Shown here: positions 33,801 to 45,798 of the stretch, one piece after another | Layout: each line of letters starts with the position of its first letter | Position numbering within the stretch: the first letter of the stretch is position 1 | Assembly (NCBI GenBank): GCA_947650365.1 | Contig: CANTAL010000004.1 | Location: 682,001-746,000 of the forward strand | Length of the DNA: 64,000 nt | Origin: Chamaelirium japonicum | Taxonomy: Eukaryota; Streptophyta; Magnoliopsida; Liliales; Melanthiaceae | Reading direction: 5' to 3' | Made by a program: the position numbers and the translations under genes | Notes under the pieces: model-generated | What the model was told of the DNA's origin: nothing | Databases searched by the model: none | What the model saw: only the letters and a program-made list of their open reading frames with translations

Positions 33801-36800
33801 TACATGTACGAATGAATTAGAATGGATACATTCGTGCGAATGAATTAGAATGGATCGTATGAATAAATTAGATTGGATCGTATGAATGAATTAGAATGGA
33901 TCGTGCGAATGAATTAGAATGGATCGTACGAATGAATTAGAATGGATCGTACGAATGAATAAGAATGGATATATTCGTGCAAAAGAATTAAAATGGATTG
34001 TATGAATGAATTAGAATGGATCGTGCGAATGAATTAGAATGGATCGTACGAATGAATTAGAATGGATCGTACGAATGAATTAGAATAGATTGTGTGAATG
34101 AATTAGAATGGATCGTACGAATGAATTAGAATGGATACATTCGTGCGAATGAATTAGAATGGATCGTACGAATGAGTAAGAATGGACGGTCCATTCTATT
34201 TCATTCGTACGATCCATTCTTATTCATTCGGACGGTCCATTCTAATTCATTCATACGATCCAATCTAATTCATTCATACGATCCATTCTTACTCATTCGT
34301 ATGATCCATTCTAATTCATTCGTACGATCCATTCTAATTCATTCGTACGATCCATTCTAATTCATTCATACGATCCATTCTAATTCATTTGCACGAATAT
34401 ATCCATTCTAATTCATTTGTACGATCGGATCGTACGAATGAAATAGAATGGATCGTACGAATGAATCAGAATGGATCGTGCGAATGAATTAGAATGGATC
34501 GTATGAATGAATTAGAATGGATCGTGCGAATGTACGAATGAATTAGAATGGATTGTACGAATGAATAAGAATGGATCATACGAAGGTATTAGAATGGATC
34601 ATACGAATGAAATAGAATGGATCGTACGAAGGAATTAGAATGGATCATACGTACGAAGGAAATAGAATGAATCGTACGAAGGAATTAGAATGGATCGTAT
34701 GAATGAATTAGAATTGATTGTACGAATGAATTAGAATGGATACATTCGTGCGAATGAAATAGAATGGATCGTACGAATGAATTAGAATGGATCGTGCGAA
34801 TAAATTAGAATGGATCATATGAATGAATTAGAATGGATCGTACGAATGAATTAGAATGTATCGTACGAATGAATTAGAATGGATACATTCGTGCGAATGA
34901 ATTAGAATGGATCGTACGAATGAGTAAGAATGGATCGTATGAATGAAATAGAATGGATTGTACGAATGAACTAGAATGGATCAAACGAATGAATTAGAAT
35001 GGATCATACGAATGAATTAGAATGGATCGTACGTATGATCCATTCTTACTCATTCGTACGATCCATTCTTACTCATTCGTATGATCCATTCTAATTCATT
35101 CGCAAGAATTTATCCATTCTAATTCATTCGTACGATCCATTCTATTTCATCCGTACGATCCATTCTAATTCATTCGCACGATCCATTCTAATTCTAATTC
35201 CTTCGTACGTACGATCCATTCTAATTCCTTCGTACGATCCATTCTATTTCATTCATACGATCCAATCTAATTCATTCATACGATCCATTCTAATTCATTC
35301 GCACGAATGTATCCATTCTAATTCATTCGCACGAATGTATCCATACGATCCATTCTAATTCATTCGTACGATCCATGATAATTCATTCGTACGATCCATT
35401 CATATTCATTCCCATGAATGTATCCATTCTAATTCATACGTACGATCAATTCTAATTCATTTATACGATCCAATCTAATTCATTCATACAATCCATTCTA
35501 ATTCATTTGCACGAATTTATCCATTCTATTTCATTCGTACGAATGAATTAGAATGGATCGTACGAATGAATTAGAATGGATCGTACGAATGAATTAGAAT
35601 GGATCGTACGAATGAATTAGAATAGATTGTGCGAATGAATTAGAATGGATCGTATGAATGAATTAGAATGGATACATTCGTGCGAATGAATTAGAATGGA
35701 TCGTACAAATGAGTAAGAATGGATCGTACGAATGAAATAGAATGGATTGTACGAATGAATTAGAATGGATTCATTCGAATGAATTAGAATGGATCGTACA
35801 ATCCTTTCTATTTCATTTGTACGATCCATTCTTACTCATTCGTATGATCCATTCTAATTCATTCGCACGAATGTATCCATTTTAATTCATTTGTACGATC
35901 CATTCTAATTCATTCGCACGATCTATTCTAATTCATTCATACGATCCATTCTAATTCATTCGTACGATCCATTCTAATTCATTCGCAAGATCTATTCTAA
36001 TTCATTTGCACAATCTGTTCTAATTCATTCGTTACGATCCTTTCTAATTCATTCGTACGATTCATTCTAATTCATTCACACACGATCCATTCTAATTCAT
36101 TCGTACAATCCATTCTATTTCATTCGTACGATCCATTTTTACTCATTCGTATGATCCATTCTAATTCGATCGCATGAATGTATCTATTCTAATTCATTCG
36201 TACGATCCATTCTAATTCATTCGTACGATCTATTCTAATTCATTCATACGATCCATTCTAATTCATTCGTACGAATGAGTAAGAATGGATCGTACGAATG
36301 AAATAGAATGGATTGTACGAATGAAATAGAATGGATCGTACGAAGGAATTAGAATGGATCATACGAATGAATTAGAATGGATCGTATGAATGAATTAGAT
36401 TGGATCGTATGAATGAGTAAGAATGGATCGTACGAATGAATTAGAATGGATCGTACAAAGGAATTAGAATGGATCGTACGAATGAATTAGAATGGATATA
36501 TTCGTGCAAATGAATTAGAATGGATCGTGCGACGTACGATCCATTCTAATTCATTCCCATGAATGTATCCTTTGATCGTACGAATGAATTAGAATGCATT
36601 CTAATTCATTCATACGATCCATTCTAATTCACTCGTACAATCCATTCTAATTCATTCTAATTTATTCGTAATTCGTACGATCTATTCTAATTCATTAGCA
36701 CGATCCAAATTCATTCATTTGTACGATCTATTCTATTTCATTCGTACGATCCAATCTAATTCCTTCGTACGAATGTGTCCACTCTAATTCATTCGTAAGA

Positions 36801-36821
36801 TCCATTCTAATTCATTCGCAC
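30859..36821. repeat. 23-bp satellite array, block 2, with many orientation switches
   Basis: 6.0 kb of the 23/28-bp satellite. The first 3 kb read mostly forward. Inverted segments lie at about 30990-31050, 33805-34185, 34435-35035, 35541-35800, 36271-36540 and 36575-36596. Many junctions fall in short palindromes such as CGTACG, TACATGTA or GAATGCATTC. No gene is seen; open frames here are repeat translations. Confidence 0.97.
36817..36821. repeat. Target site duplication of solo LTR (imperfect)
   Basis: CGCAC before the LTR pairs with TGCAC at 37633-37637 after it, four of five bases identical. Both fit the satellite sequence ATTCGCACGATC. Confidence 0.7.
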
Positions 36822-37632
36822 TGTGGGTGCAAATTTTGGCAGAAGATTATCGACTACCGCGGGACCCACCGGCCCTGCCTGGTGGGCCCACGAGGACTAC
36901 CGTGGGACCCACCGGCCCTGCCTGGTGGGCCCACGAGGACTACCGCGGGACCCACTGGCCCTGCCTGGTGGTCCCACGAGGACTACCGCGGGACCCACCG
37001 GCCTTGCCTGTTGGGCCCTCGAGGACCACCGCGGGACCCACCGGCCCTGCCTAGCGGGCCCGTGAGGACAATCGCGGGACCCACCAGCCCTGCCTGGTGG
37101 GACCAAGAACCTGTGGAATCCCCCAGAAGACGGTAGCGGGGTCCACCAGCTTTACCTGGAGGATCCCCTGATTCGACAGCAGAAAACCGCCATTTACCAC
37201 CAGAGAATCCTATAAATAACAGAGCCTTCGAATGTAAAAGGATCAAAAAATTTTCTAATTTCCACTCTGAGATCTGGTTTTCAGAATCCAGAGCTCTGGA
37301 ATCTCTCAGCTCCCCATCTACCGTTTCTCCTTGATCTTCTTCTCTCCTTCGAAGAGATCAGAGTGTTTCTAGTGATACTCGGCCTGTCGAGATCACTTTA
37401 TCATAAGTGTTAGTGAATTCGGGTTGCTCCCTATAGCACGGAGACGTAGGCTTCGGCTGAACTCCGAGATCACCTCTCGTGTCAAACACTCTCTCAGATT
37501 GCATCTCTCTATTTACATATCAAAGGCTTCAACTCCAATCAATAGATCGACCAACGATCTTCGATGTCAACTTCAACTTCAATTGACTGGTGAGGCGAAG
37601 TCTTCGGGTCGGCACGAAGATTTTCCCCCACA
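36822..37632 (+). repeat. Solo LTR of the same retrotransposon family
   Basis: 811 bp from TGTGGGTGCAAATTTTGG to TTTTCCCCCACA, with satellite on both sides and no internal sequence. It has six 43-bp GC-rich repeats (36864, 36907, 36950, 36993, 37036, 37079) and a TATAAATAA box at 37211-37219. Solo LTRs arise by recombination between the two LTRs of one element. It resembles the LTR of copy A most. Confidence 0.93.
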
Positions 37633-38997
37633 TGCACGATCAATTCTAATTCATTCGTACGATCCATTCTAATTCATTCGCACGATTCATTCTAATTCCT
37701 TCGTACGAATGAAATAGAATGGATTGTACGAATGAAGTAGAATGGATCGTACGAAGGAATTAGAATGGCATACGAATGAATTAGAGTGGATACATTCGTG
37801 AGAATGAATTAGAATGGATACATTTGTGTGAAAGAATTAGAATAGATCGTAAGAATGAATTAGAATGGATCGTATGAATGAATTAGAATGGATTGTGCGA
37901 ATGAATTAGAATGGATCGTACGAAGGAATTAGAATAAATCGTACGAATGAATTAGAATGGATACATTCGTGCGAATGAATTAGAATGGATCGTATGGATG
38001 AGTTAGAATAGATTGTGCGAATGAATTAGAATGGATCGTATGAATGAATTAGAATGGATCGTATGAATGAATTAGAATGGATCATATGAATGAGTAAGAA
38101 TGGATCGTACGAATGAAATAGAATGGACCGTACGAATGAATTAGATTGGATCGTATGAATGAATTAGAATGGATCGTGCGAATGAATTAGAATGGATCGT
38201 ACGAATGAATTAGAATGGATTGTATGAATGAATTAGAATAGAATGTACGAATGAATAAGAATGGATACATTCGTGCGAATGAATTAGAATGGATCGTATG
38301 AATGAATTAGATTGGATCGTATGAATGAATTAGAATGGATCGTGCGAATGAATTAGATTGGATCGTATGAATTAGATTGGATCGTATTAATGAATTAGAA
38401 TGGATCGTATGAATGAATTAGAATGGATCATACGAATGAATTAGAATGGATACATTCGTGCGAATGAATTAGAATGGATCGTACGAAGGAATTAGAATGG
38501 ATCGTATTAATGAATTAGAATGGATCGTGCGAATGAATTAGAATAGATCGTACGAATGAATTAGAATGGATCCATTCGTGCGAATGAATTAGAATGGATC
38601 ATACGATTGAGTAAGAATGGATCGTAGAGTAAGATTGGATCGTATGAATGAAATAGAATGGATCGTATGAATTAGAATGGATCGTACGAATGAAATAGAA
38701 TGGATCGTACGAATGAATTAGAATGGATAAATTCGTGCGAATGAATTAGAATGGATTGTATGAATGAATTAGATTGGATCGTATAAATGAATTAGAATGG
38801 ATCGTACATATGAATTAGAATGGATACATTCATGGGAATGAATAAGAATGGATCATATGAATGAATTAGAATGGATCATACGAATGAATTAGAATTGATA
38901 CATTCGTGCAAACGAATTAGAATGGATTGTATGAATGAATTAGAATGGATCGTGCGAATGAATTAGAATGGATCGTATGAATGAATTAGAATGGATA
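37633..38997. repeat. 23-bp satellite array, block 3 (mainly inverted)
   Basis: After a short forward stretch, the orientation flips inside CGTACG at 37702-37707 and stays inverted up to copy C. The last five bases, GGATA (38993-38997), are the left target duplication of copy C. No gene is seen. Confidence 0.96.
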
Positions 38998-39772
38998 TGT
39001 GGGTGCAAATTTTGACAGAAGTATACCAACTACAGCAGGACCCACCGGCCCTGCCTGGTGGGCCCACGAGGACCACCACGGGACCCACCAGCCCTGTCTG
39101 GGGGGCCCACGAGGACCACCACGGGACCCACCGGCCCTGTCTGGTGGGCCCACGAGGACCACCACGGGACCCACCGGCCCTGCCTAGTGGGCCCACGAGG
39201 ACTACCGCGGGACCCACCGACCCTGCCTGGTGGGACCAAGAGCCTGTGGAATCCCCCAGAAGACGGTAGCGGGGCCCGCCAGCTTTACCTGGAGGATCCC
39301 CAGATGCTGCAGCAGAAACCGCCATTTGCCACCAGGAAAGTCTATAAATAGCAGAGCCTTCGAATGTAAAAGGATCGAATCTCAGATCCGAAATCCATTT
39401 TCCACTCTGAAATCTGATTTTCAGAACCAGAGCTCTGGAATTTCTATCTTCTCACCCTTCACTTCTACTTGATCATCTTCTTGTCTTTGAAGGGATCAAA
39501 AAGGCTTCAGTAGCACTCGGCCTGTCGAGGTTACTTCGAGAAAAGTGTTAGTGAATTTGGGTTGCACCCTATAGCACGGAGACGTAGGCTTCGGCTGAAC
39601 TCCGAGATCACTTCTCGTGTCAAACACTCTCTCTGATTGCATCTCTCTGTTTACATATCAAAAGCTGCAACTTCAATCAACAGATCGACCAATGATCTTC
39701 GACGTCAGCTACAACTTCAATTGACTGGTGATGCGAGGTCTTCGGGTCGGCACGAAGATTTTCTCCCCCACA
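38998..39772 (+). repeat. 5' LTR of copy C
   Basis: 775 bp with five 43-bp GC-rich repeats starting at 39040, 39083, 39126, 39169 and 39212. TATAAATAG lies at 39343-39351, so transcription should start shortly after, leaving a U3 of about 370 bp. It ends TTCTCCCCCACA. Confidence 0.96.
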
Positions 39773-39775
39773 GTT

Positions 39776-39792
39776 TGGCGCCGTCTGTGGGA
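39776..39792 (+). other. Primer binding site, copy C
   Basis: TGGCGCCGTCTGTGGGA lies three bases after the LTR end. The first bases match the GGCGCCA acceptor end of a tRNA such as tRNA-Asp; the rest does not let me name the tRNA with certainty. Similar PBS sequences are common in plant Tat elements. Confidence 0.82.
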
Positions 39793-39936
39793 TCCGAGCA
39801 AAAAGTCGAGCTCTCTCCACTACTACTTGGTTGGTTGAGCATACAACTAATCTTGATAGCCAAACTTCCTCGCCTCCTCGGTTGATCAGACAACTGATCG
39901 AACGTCGGCACTCTCGTTGCACCCTTCGCTCTCTGA
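39793..39936 (+). other. Leader between PBS and gag, copy C
   Basis: An untranslated leader of 144 bp, homologous to the leader of copy B. No clear feature is seen in it. Confidence 0.6.
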
Positions 39937-42405
39937 ATGGCGAGGACGAAACACCAGGGTCAACCAGAAGGAAGTAACACTCAACAACAAGCTCGTCCTG
40001 AGACTCGTTCAATGAGTCAAAGGCTCAACTTCGGACAGCCCCTTGCTGTTCCTGAGATGGGGGTTCGCTCAGGAAGTGGAAGATCTGTCGATCGACCAAT
40101 CGCCCACCCTGCACGACAATCAATTGGGCAAATAACCCCTGCTCCTGCTGAAGATCCTCCATCGACCTATCAAATTTCGGCGGTCGACTTCCAGCTTCTT
40201 CAAATGGCAAAGCAAAACACCACCCTCACCGCTGAGAGGGATGCTCTTAAGAAAGCAGCTTCCGAGGCTGGGATCGCCCTACCTATCCCCTCTACAAGTG
40301 AGAGGGTCGATCTTCCTCGACATTCAATCCAATCCGAGCAACGGAGGTCAATAGGCACTGCTGCCCTCGAGAGGATTCGACGCGACCAAACTCCCTCTGC
40401 TGCCCCCAGGAAGCAGAGTGTTTGGGACTGCCTCGACGAAGAGTCCTCCCAATCATCCTCTGGCCGCAACTGCGACAAGAAGGCACCCTCAAATCTCAAT
40501 GCACCAAGGAGGCACCAAATGAAAGGCGCTCCTTCAAAGAGTCGAGTTTCCCCATCCATTCCACTTCAACGCGGACTTGGATCGGACCTTCGACACCGAC
40601 TTCAACCGGCAAACACTTCGATGCCAGAGCAAGACCTTGCGATCTTGCCTCTTGACCCACCCCTAGGTCGAGGACATGGTCGTAGGGACGGGTATTCCTC
40701 CGCCGAACCTCTCCATCGAAATCTCTTCGAGGCAACATTTCCAAGGGGATGGAGAACTCCTATCCTCCCCAAATTCAACTGCATCAGAGGAGATCCAACT
40801 CTCCATATACTTGCCTTCAAGCAAGCTCTAACGCCGCACGAAGAAGAAAACAACGTGCTCTGCCGCACCTTCGCAGGAAGTCTCGATGAGCCGTCGCTCG
40901 ACTGGTATCACAATCTTCGAGCTGGGTCCATCACCCAGTTCGATGTTTTGGCTAAACTCTTCGTGCAGCATTATCAGCTCAATCTGAAGCCCGAGAAGAA
41001 GCTCGACTCTCTCTATCGGCTAAGGATGGGTGCTGACGAGACTCTCCGAGGTTTCACTAGGAGGTTTCGCAACGAACATGCTGCCCTCTCTAGAAGACAT
41101 CTGGATGATGAAGCCATCATGTTGGCTTTCCAGAACGCTCTCTGCTTCGATCTACACATCTACAACGACTTCATCCGCAATCCCCCTCCTTCTCTGGGTG
41201 CTATGTTCGATCGAATCCAGAGAGAGATCGAGGTCGAAGATGATCAAGTCGCTCGGAAAGGGCGAGAAACAAAGCGAAGACCTGCGGAGAGAGAAGCTCC
41301 CAAGTATGCTGCCAAGGCTCACAACGCTGAGGCAGCAGCCCCTCCATCCAAAAAACGATCAAAGAATGACGGGCGTCGATCTCCAACGAAGACCACTTTC
41401 ACCGAGTGGAATATGCCGGTCGAACAGATACTCGACCGCATTCAACACGAGGAGTTCCTTCGAAGGCCCAATCCACTTCAGCTGAACACAAAGTTCACTG
41501 CCGACAAAACTGTTTATTGCGATTTCCATCGAAGCCATGGCTATTCCACCGATCGGTGCTTTCGGCTAAAGTTTCATCTCGAAGACTTGCTGAGAGAAGG
41601 CCATCTTCACGAATTCACCAGAGAGGGACAAGATCAACGTCGATCCTCTGCAAAGGGGAAAGAGGCTTGCTGGATTCATCAGATTTCTTCCAACCCATCA
41701 CCTCTCACCGTGAATGCCAATGTCTTTGGCATTCATGGATCATTGCACAATCAATCAGTGACCGGGAAGGAAGTCGATCGGCAGGTTCGGCGCATCTTCC
41801 ATGTTCGATCTACTGCAAACAAAGAAGATACCTGGATCGAGAAGCCCATTGAAGGTCTTGTTTGGCCGTCCATCGTCTTCAAAGATACTGATCTTCAAGG
41901 AGTTCATACTCCACATCGAGACCCCCTGGTTTTGAAACTCATCATCGACGGAAGCACCGTCAATCGGATCCTCATCGACACCGGGAGTTCCATCGACATT
42001 ATGTTCTCAGACTGCTTCAAACGTCTGGGACATAAGTATCAAAGCCTTGACGTCGTCCCGACCGTGATCACTGGCTTCAACGGCGAACAAAGCATCACGG
42101 TGGGTGAATCGAGATTCACTCTCGACCTCAGCCGAGAGACTCGAGTCTCGGTCAGGTTTGCAATTGTCGAAGGAGTATCCAGTTACAACGCCATCCTCGG
42201 GCGACCATTCCTCCACCAGATCAATGCCATCTTCTCTTCTTATCATCAACTGCTCAAGTTTGCAACTGGAGAAGGCATCATCTGCATTCGAGGTGATCAG
42301 CAAGCTGGAAGGTCTTGTGAGGCTGCTGCGGCTAAGACAGATCGAAAGATCAACATTGCTCCTCCAAAGCGGCCACGAGATGAAGCTGGCCCCTCTTCCA
42401 AATAG
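39937..42405 (+). CDS. gag-pro: Gag-protease polyprotein, copy C (intact frame)
   Basis: An uninterrupted frame of 822 codons from ATG 39937 (MARTKHQGQPEG) to TAG 42403-42405. The start is shared with copy B. The Gag core lies at about residues 262-400 (FPRGWRTPILPKF, SLDEPSLDWYHNL, YRLRMGADETL, FTRRFRNEHAAL). A Lys/Arg-rich linker follows, then the C-X2-H-X4-H-X4-C knuckle near 526-540 and the aspartic protease with DTG at about 681-683. The protein forms the particle, binds genomic RNA and releases the mature parts by proteolysis. Protease is fused to Gag upstream of the amber codon, so it would be made without readthrough, unlike RT and integrase. Confidence 0.93.
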   Translation: MARTKHQGQPEGSNTQQQARPETRSMSQRLNFGQPLAVPEMGVRSGSGRSVDRPIAHPARQSIGQITPAPAEDPPSTYQISAVDFQLLQMAKQNTTLTAERDALKKAASEAGIALPIPSTSERVDLPRHSIQSEQRRSIGTAALERIRRDQTPSAAPRKQSVWDCLDEESSQSSSGRNCDKKAPSNLNAPRRHQMKGAPSKSRVSPSIPLQRGLGSDLRHRLQPANTSMPEQDLAILPLDPPLGRGHGRRDGYSSAEPLHRNLFEATFPRGWRTPILPKFNCIRGDPTLHILAFKQALTPHEEENNVLCRTFAGSLDEPSLDWYHNLRAGSITQFDVLAKLFVQHYQLNLKPEKKLDSLYRLRMGADETLRGFTRRFRNEHAALSRRHLDDEAIMLAFQNALCFDLHIYNDFIRNPPPSLGAMFDRIQREIEVEDDQVARKGRETKRRPAEREAPKYAAKAHNAEAAAPPSKKRSKNDGRRSPTKTTFTEWNMPVEQILDRIQHEEFLRRPNPLQLNTKFTADKTVYCDFHRSHGYSTDRCFRLKFHLEDLLREGHLHEFTREGQDQRRSSAKGKEACWIHQISSNPSPLTVNANVFGIHGSLHNQSVTGKEVDRQVRRIFHVRSTANKEDTWIEKPIEGLVWPSIVFKDTDLQGVHTPHRDPLVLKLIIDGSTVNRILIDTGSSIDIMFSDCFKRLGHKYQSLDVVPTVITGFNGEQSITVGESRFTLDLSRETRVSVRFAIVEGVSSYNAILGRPFLHQINAIFSSYHQLLKFATGEGIICIRGDQQAGRSCEAAAAKTDRKINIAPPKRPRDEAGPSSK

Positions 42406-42414
42406 CAATCAAAG
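42400..42414 (+). other. Candidate readthrough site between protease and RT, copy C
   Basis: AAA TAG CAA TCA AAG at the end of an otherwise intact gag-pro frame, with pol in the same phase directly after. The stop and the following six bases are identical to A and B. The CARYYA context makes leaky termination likely. Confidence 0.72.
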
Positions 42415-45400
42415 GAGATTCCGCTGACCGAACCTCCACCAATCGAATGGGAAGCATCACCTTCAATTGAAGAAATCATCCCAATCAACATAGGCAGCGG
42501 AGATCTCCCTCGACAAACTTTCATTGGTATCGGTCTTAGCGGCGCAGAAGCGCAAGACATGGTGTCCTTCCTCCAATCCAATATCGAGGTCTTCGCTTGG
42601 TGTTTCGAAGACATGCCTGGTATCAATCCAGATGACGCTTGTCACCGACTTGCGATCAAAGAAGAAGTGAAACCTATCAAGCAGAAGCCACGCACCATTC
42701 GACCAGAGCTACAAGTTGCTGTTCAAGAAGAAATCACCAAGCTACTCGCAGCAGGCTTCATCCGTGAAGTAGAGTATCCTACTTGGATTTCTAATATTGT
42801 TGCTGTTCTGAAGAAGAATGGGAAAGTCAGAGTCTACATCGACTTCACCAATCTCAACAAGGCTTGCCCCAAAGATCCATTCCCCATGCCAAGGATAGAT
42901 AGACTCGTCGATGCCACTGCTGGCCACGAGCTATTGTCTTTCATGGATGGGTATTCTGGGTATAATCAAATTCCTCTTCACGCTGATGATCAAGAGAAGA
43001 CATGTTTTGTGACTAGCCGAGGTCTCTACTGCTACAATGTCATGCCATTCGGCCTCAAGAATGCTGGTTCCACCTATCAAAGGTTAGTCACAAAGATGTT
43101 CGATGATCAGATCGGTCGCAACGTCGAAGTCTATGTCGATGATCTCCTCACCAAGAGCTCCGTGCGAAGCAAGCATCTTTCTGATCTGGCGGAAACCTTT
43201 CAAGTTCTTTAAAAATATCGTATGAAGCTCAATCCAGCCAAGTGCGCTTTCGGAGTTCAATCTGGTAAATTCCTGGGTCATCTTGTGACCAGGAGGGGTA
43301 TCAAAGCCAATCCCGATCAAATTAGAGCCATCCTCGATATGCCTTCACCTACTAATCGAAAAGAAGTTCAACGCCTCACTGGAAGGTTGGCAGCACTTAA
43401 TCGATTCATCTCAAAGTCTTCCGACAAGTGTAAGCCTCTCTTCGACAAACTACGAAAGGCGGATACCTCTGGCTGGAGTCCTATCTGTGAAGAAGCATTT
43501 CAAAGCATCAAGAAATATCTGGTGCAAGCTCCTATCTTGATGGCTCTATTTCCAAAAGAAGACTTATGGCTTTATCTCGCCGTCACATATCAAGCAATCA
43601 GCACAATCCTAGTTAGTAGAAGAGGTGGCATCGAACATCCAGTCTATTACATTAGCCATACTCTTCTTCCAGCTGAAACTCGCTACTCAAAAACTGAGAA
43701 GGTCATCCTGGCCTTGCTCACTGCATCGCGTCGTCTCCAACCATACTTCGTCTCCCACCAGATCACTGTCATTTCAGAACACTCGCTCAAAGATATCGTC
43801 GACAAAGCTGGTCGAGCTGGTCGAATGACCAAATGGGTGATCGAAATGAGTGCTCTGGGGATTCAGTTCGAACCTCGCACTTCTATCAAAGGTCAAGCTG
43901 TTGCAGACCCCATCACTTGAGAAGAAAATATCGATATGCGCTTAGAAGATGAGGACAATACTCCGATCAACCTTGCAACAAAAATTGATCAAAGTCTCAA
44001 AGCTATTGCTGCAACTCCTCCATGGAAGCTTTATACTGATTGAGCTTCAAGTTCGATCGGTTCGGGAACTGGGATAGTCTTAGTATCCCCCGAACTTGAT
44101 CATCTACAGAAGGCCACTCTCCTAGGGTTCAACGCCACCAACAACGAAGCCGAATACGAAGCACTTATTTCCGGACTCGAAATGGCGGAATCCCTGGGGG
44201 TAGATCGAATCATCGTCTACAGCGACTCCCAGTTGATCATAAGGCAAATCAATGAAGAGTACACCGCTCGTGAAGAAAGAATGCAACTCTACTTGGCCTT
44301 AGTACGACGTCTTCAACAACGTTTTACTATGACTGAGTTCGTTCAAATTTTGAGAGCAGAGAATCGTGAAGCAGATGCTTTAGCTAATGCTGCCTCCGTC
44401 CTCGGAGACTCGCTCGGAGGAAGGCAAATACAAATCGATTATCAGGAATTGCCCAAGACCATCCCCGATCAACAGATCCTTGCTACTACAGCTACTACAA
44501 AAGGATCTGGGGGTGGAGATCAACTGAGATCCAACCTCACTACTACAAGTGAGCTTGAAGATTGGAGACGACCAATTTTCGACTTCTTCAAGCATGGCAA
44601 AATGCCGGAAGATCCAAATCAAGCCCGAAGGCTTCAAAGGAAGCTCCCATACTACATTCTACAAGGAGAAAATCTATATTTCACATCTCACAACGGGATG
44701 TTGCTCAAGTGCCTTGGTCCCGAGCAAGCACAGGCAATCCTGATTGATATCCACTCTGGAGCTTGTGGGAATCATTCAGGAGGAAGGTCTCTTGAAGCCA
44801 AGACAAAGCTACAAGGTTATTACTGGCCTACAATGGCAAAAGATGCTCGACAAGTTGTTCAACGATGCGAGCCATGCCAACGACACGCTCGAGCTATCCA
44901 TCTCCCTGCAGATGAACTTCACCAACTATCAAGTCCCTGGCCTTTCCATCAATGGGGGTTAGATTTCTTGGGTCCTTTCCCTCCAACTCCGAGCAAGAAG
45001 AGGTATCTACTGCTGGCCACTGATTACTTTACCAAATGGGTTGAAGCTGTGCCCCTCTTCCGAGAGACTGACGACGAAGTGATCAAATTCATTCGGCACA
45101 ACATCTTCTCAAGGTTCGGTACACCTCAAGTTCTTGTTGCTGACAATGGAACTTAATTTGATTCCGACAAATTCTGAGAGTTCTGTCTGAACAACGGTAT
45201 CAAGCTATTCTATTCAACTCCAAGATATCCTCAATGCAATGGTCAAGCTGAAGCCTCAAATAGAGCTATTCTTGGTATACTCAAGAAAAAACTCAACGAC
45301 AAGAAAGGATTATGGGAATAGGTCCAACCTGAAGTCCTTTGGGGATATCGCACAACTCCGAGAAGGTCAACAGGGTTCTCACCCTTTCGTCTAACATATG

Positions 45401-45798
45401 GATCGGAAGCAGTACTCCCAACAGAAAACATATCAAGTACTCTGAAGACCAGGGAAGTTGAAGAAGGAATCAATGAAGAACTTCGAGTCAATGATCTAGA
45501 CTTCTCTAAAGAACTACGAGACCAAGCCTCCCTTCGTGTGGCCAAGTATCAGCAGAAGATCAAACGAGCCTGCGATGAGAAAGTCTACAAGAGACAGTTC
45601 CCAGTGGGCAGTCTAGTTCTCAGAGCAGTTTTCTACAACACCAAAGAACACAGCAGTGGGAAGCTTGCTCCCAACTGGGAAGGTCCGTATATCGTTGAAT
45701 CAGTAGGAGGCAAAGGTTCTTACAGACTGATCTCACCAGAAGGAGATAGATTGCCTCGAGCTTGGAATTCTAGACACCTCAAGTTGTTCTATCCATGA
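42406..45798 (+). pseudogene. pol: Pol: RT, RNase H, second RNase H, integrase, copy C
   Basis: In phase with gag-pro. RT YVDD is at 43132-43143. The first RNase H keeps 17 codons that copy A has lost (SDKCKPLFDKL region). The second RNase H starts at YTD near 44035, the integrase zinc region is near 44750-44880, and the C-terminal WEGPYIV lies near 45676. Stops: TAA 43210-43212, TGA 43918-43920, TGA 44041-44043 (one codon after the catalytic Asp of the second RNase H), TAA 45154-45156 (just after the second integrase Asp), TGA 45175-45177 and TAG 45319-45321. Nine codons between the two RNase H domains are deleted in frame near 43905. The natural end is TGA 45796-45798. Confidence 0.93.
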
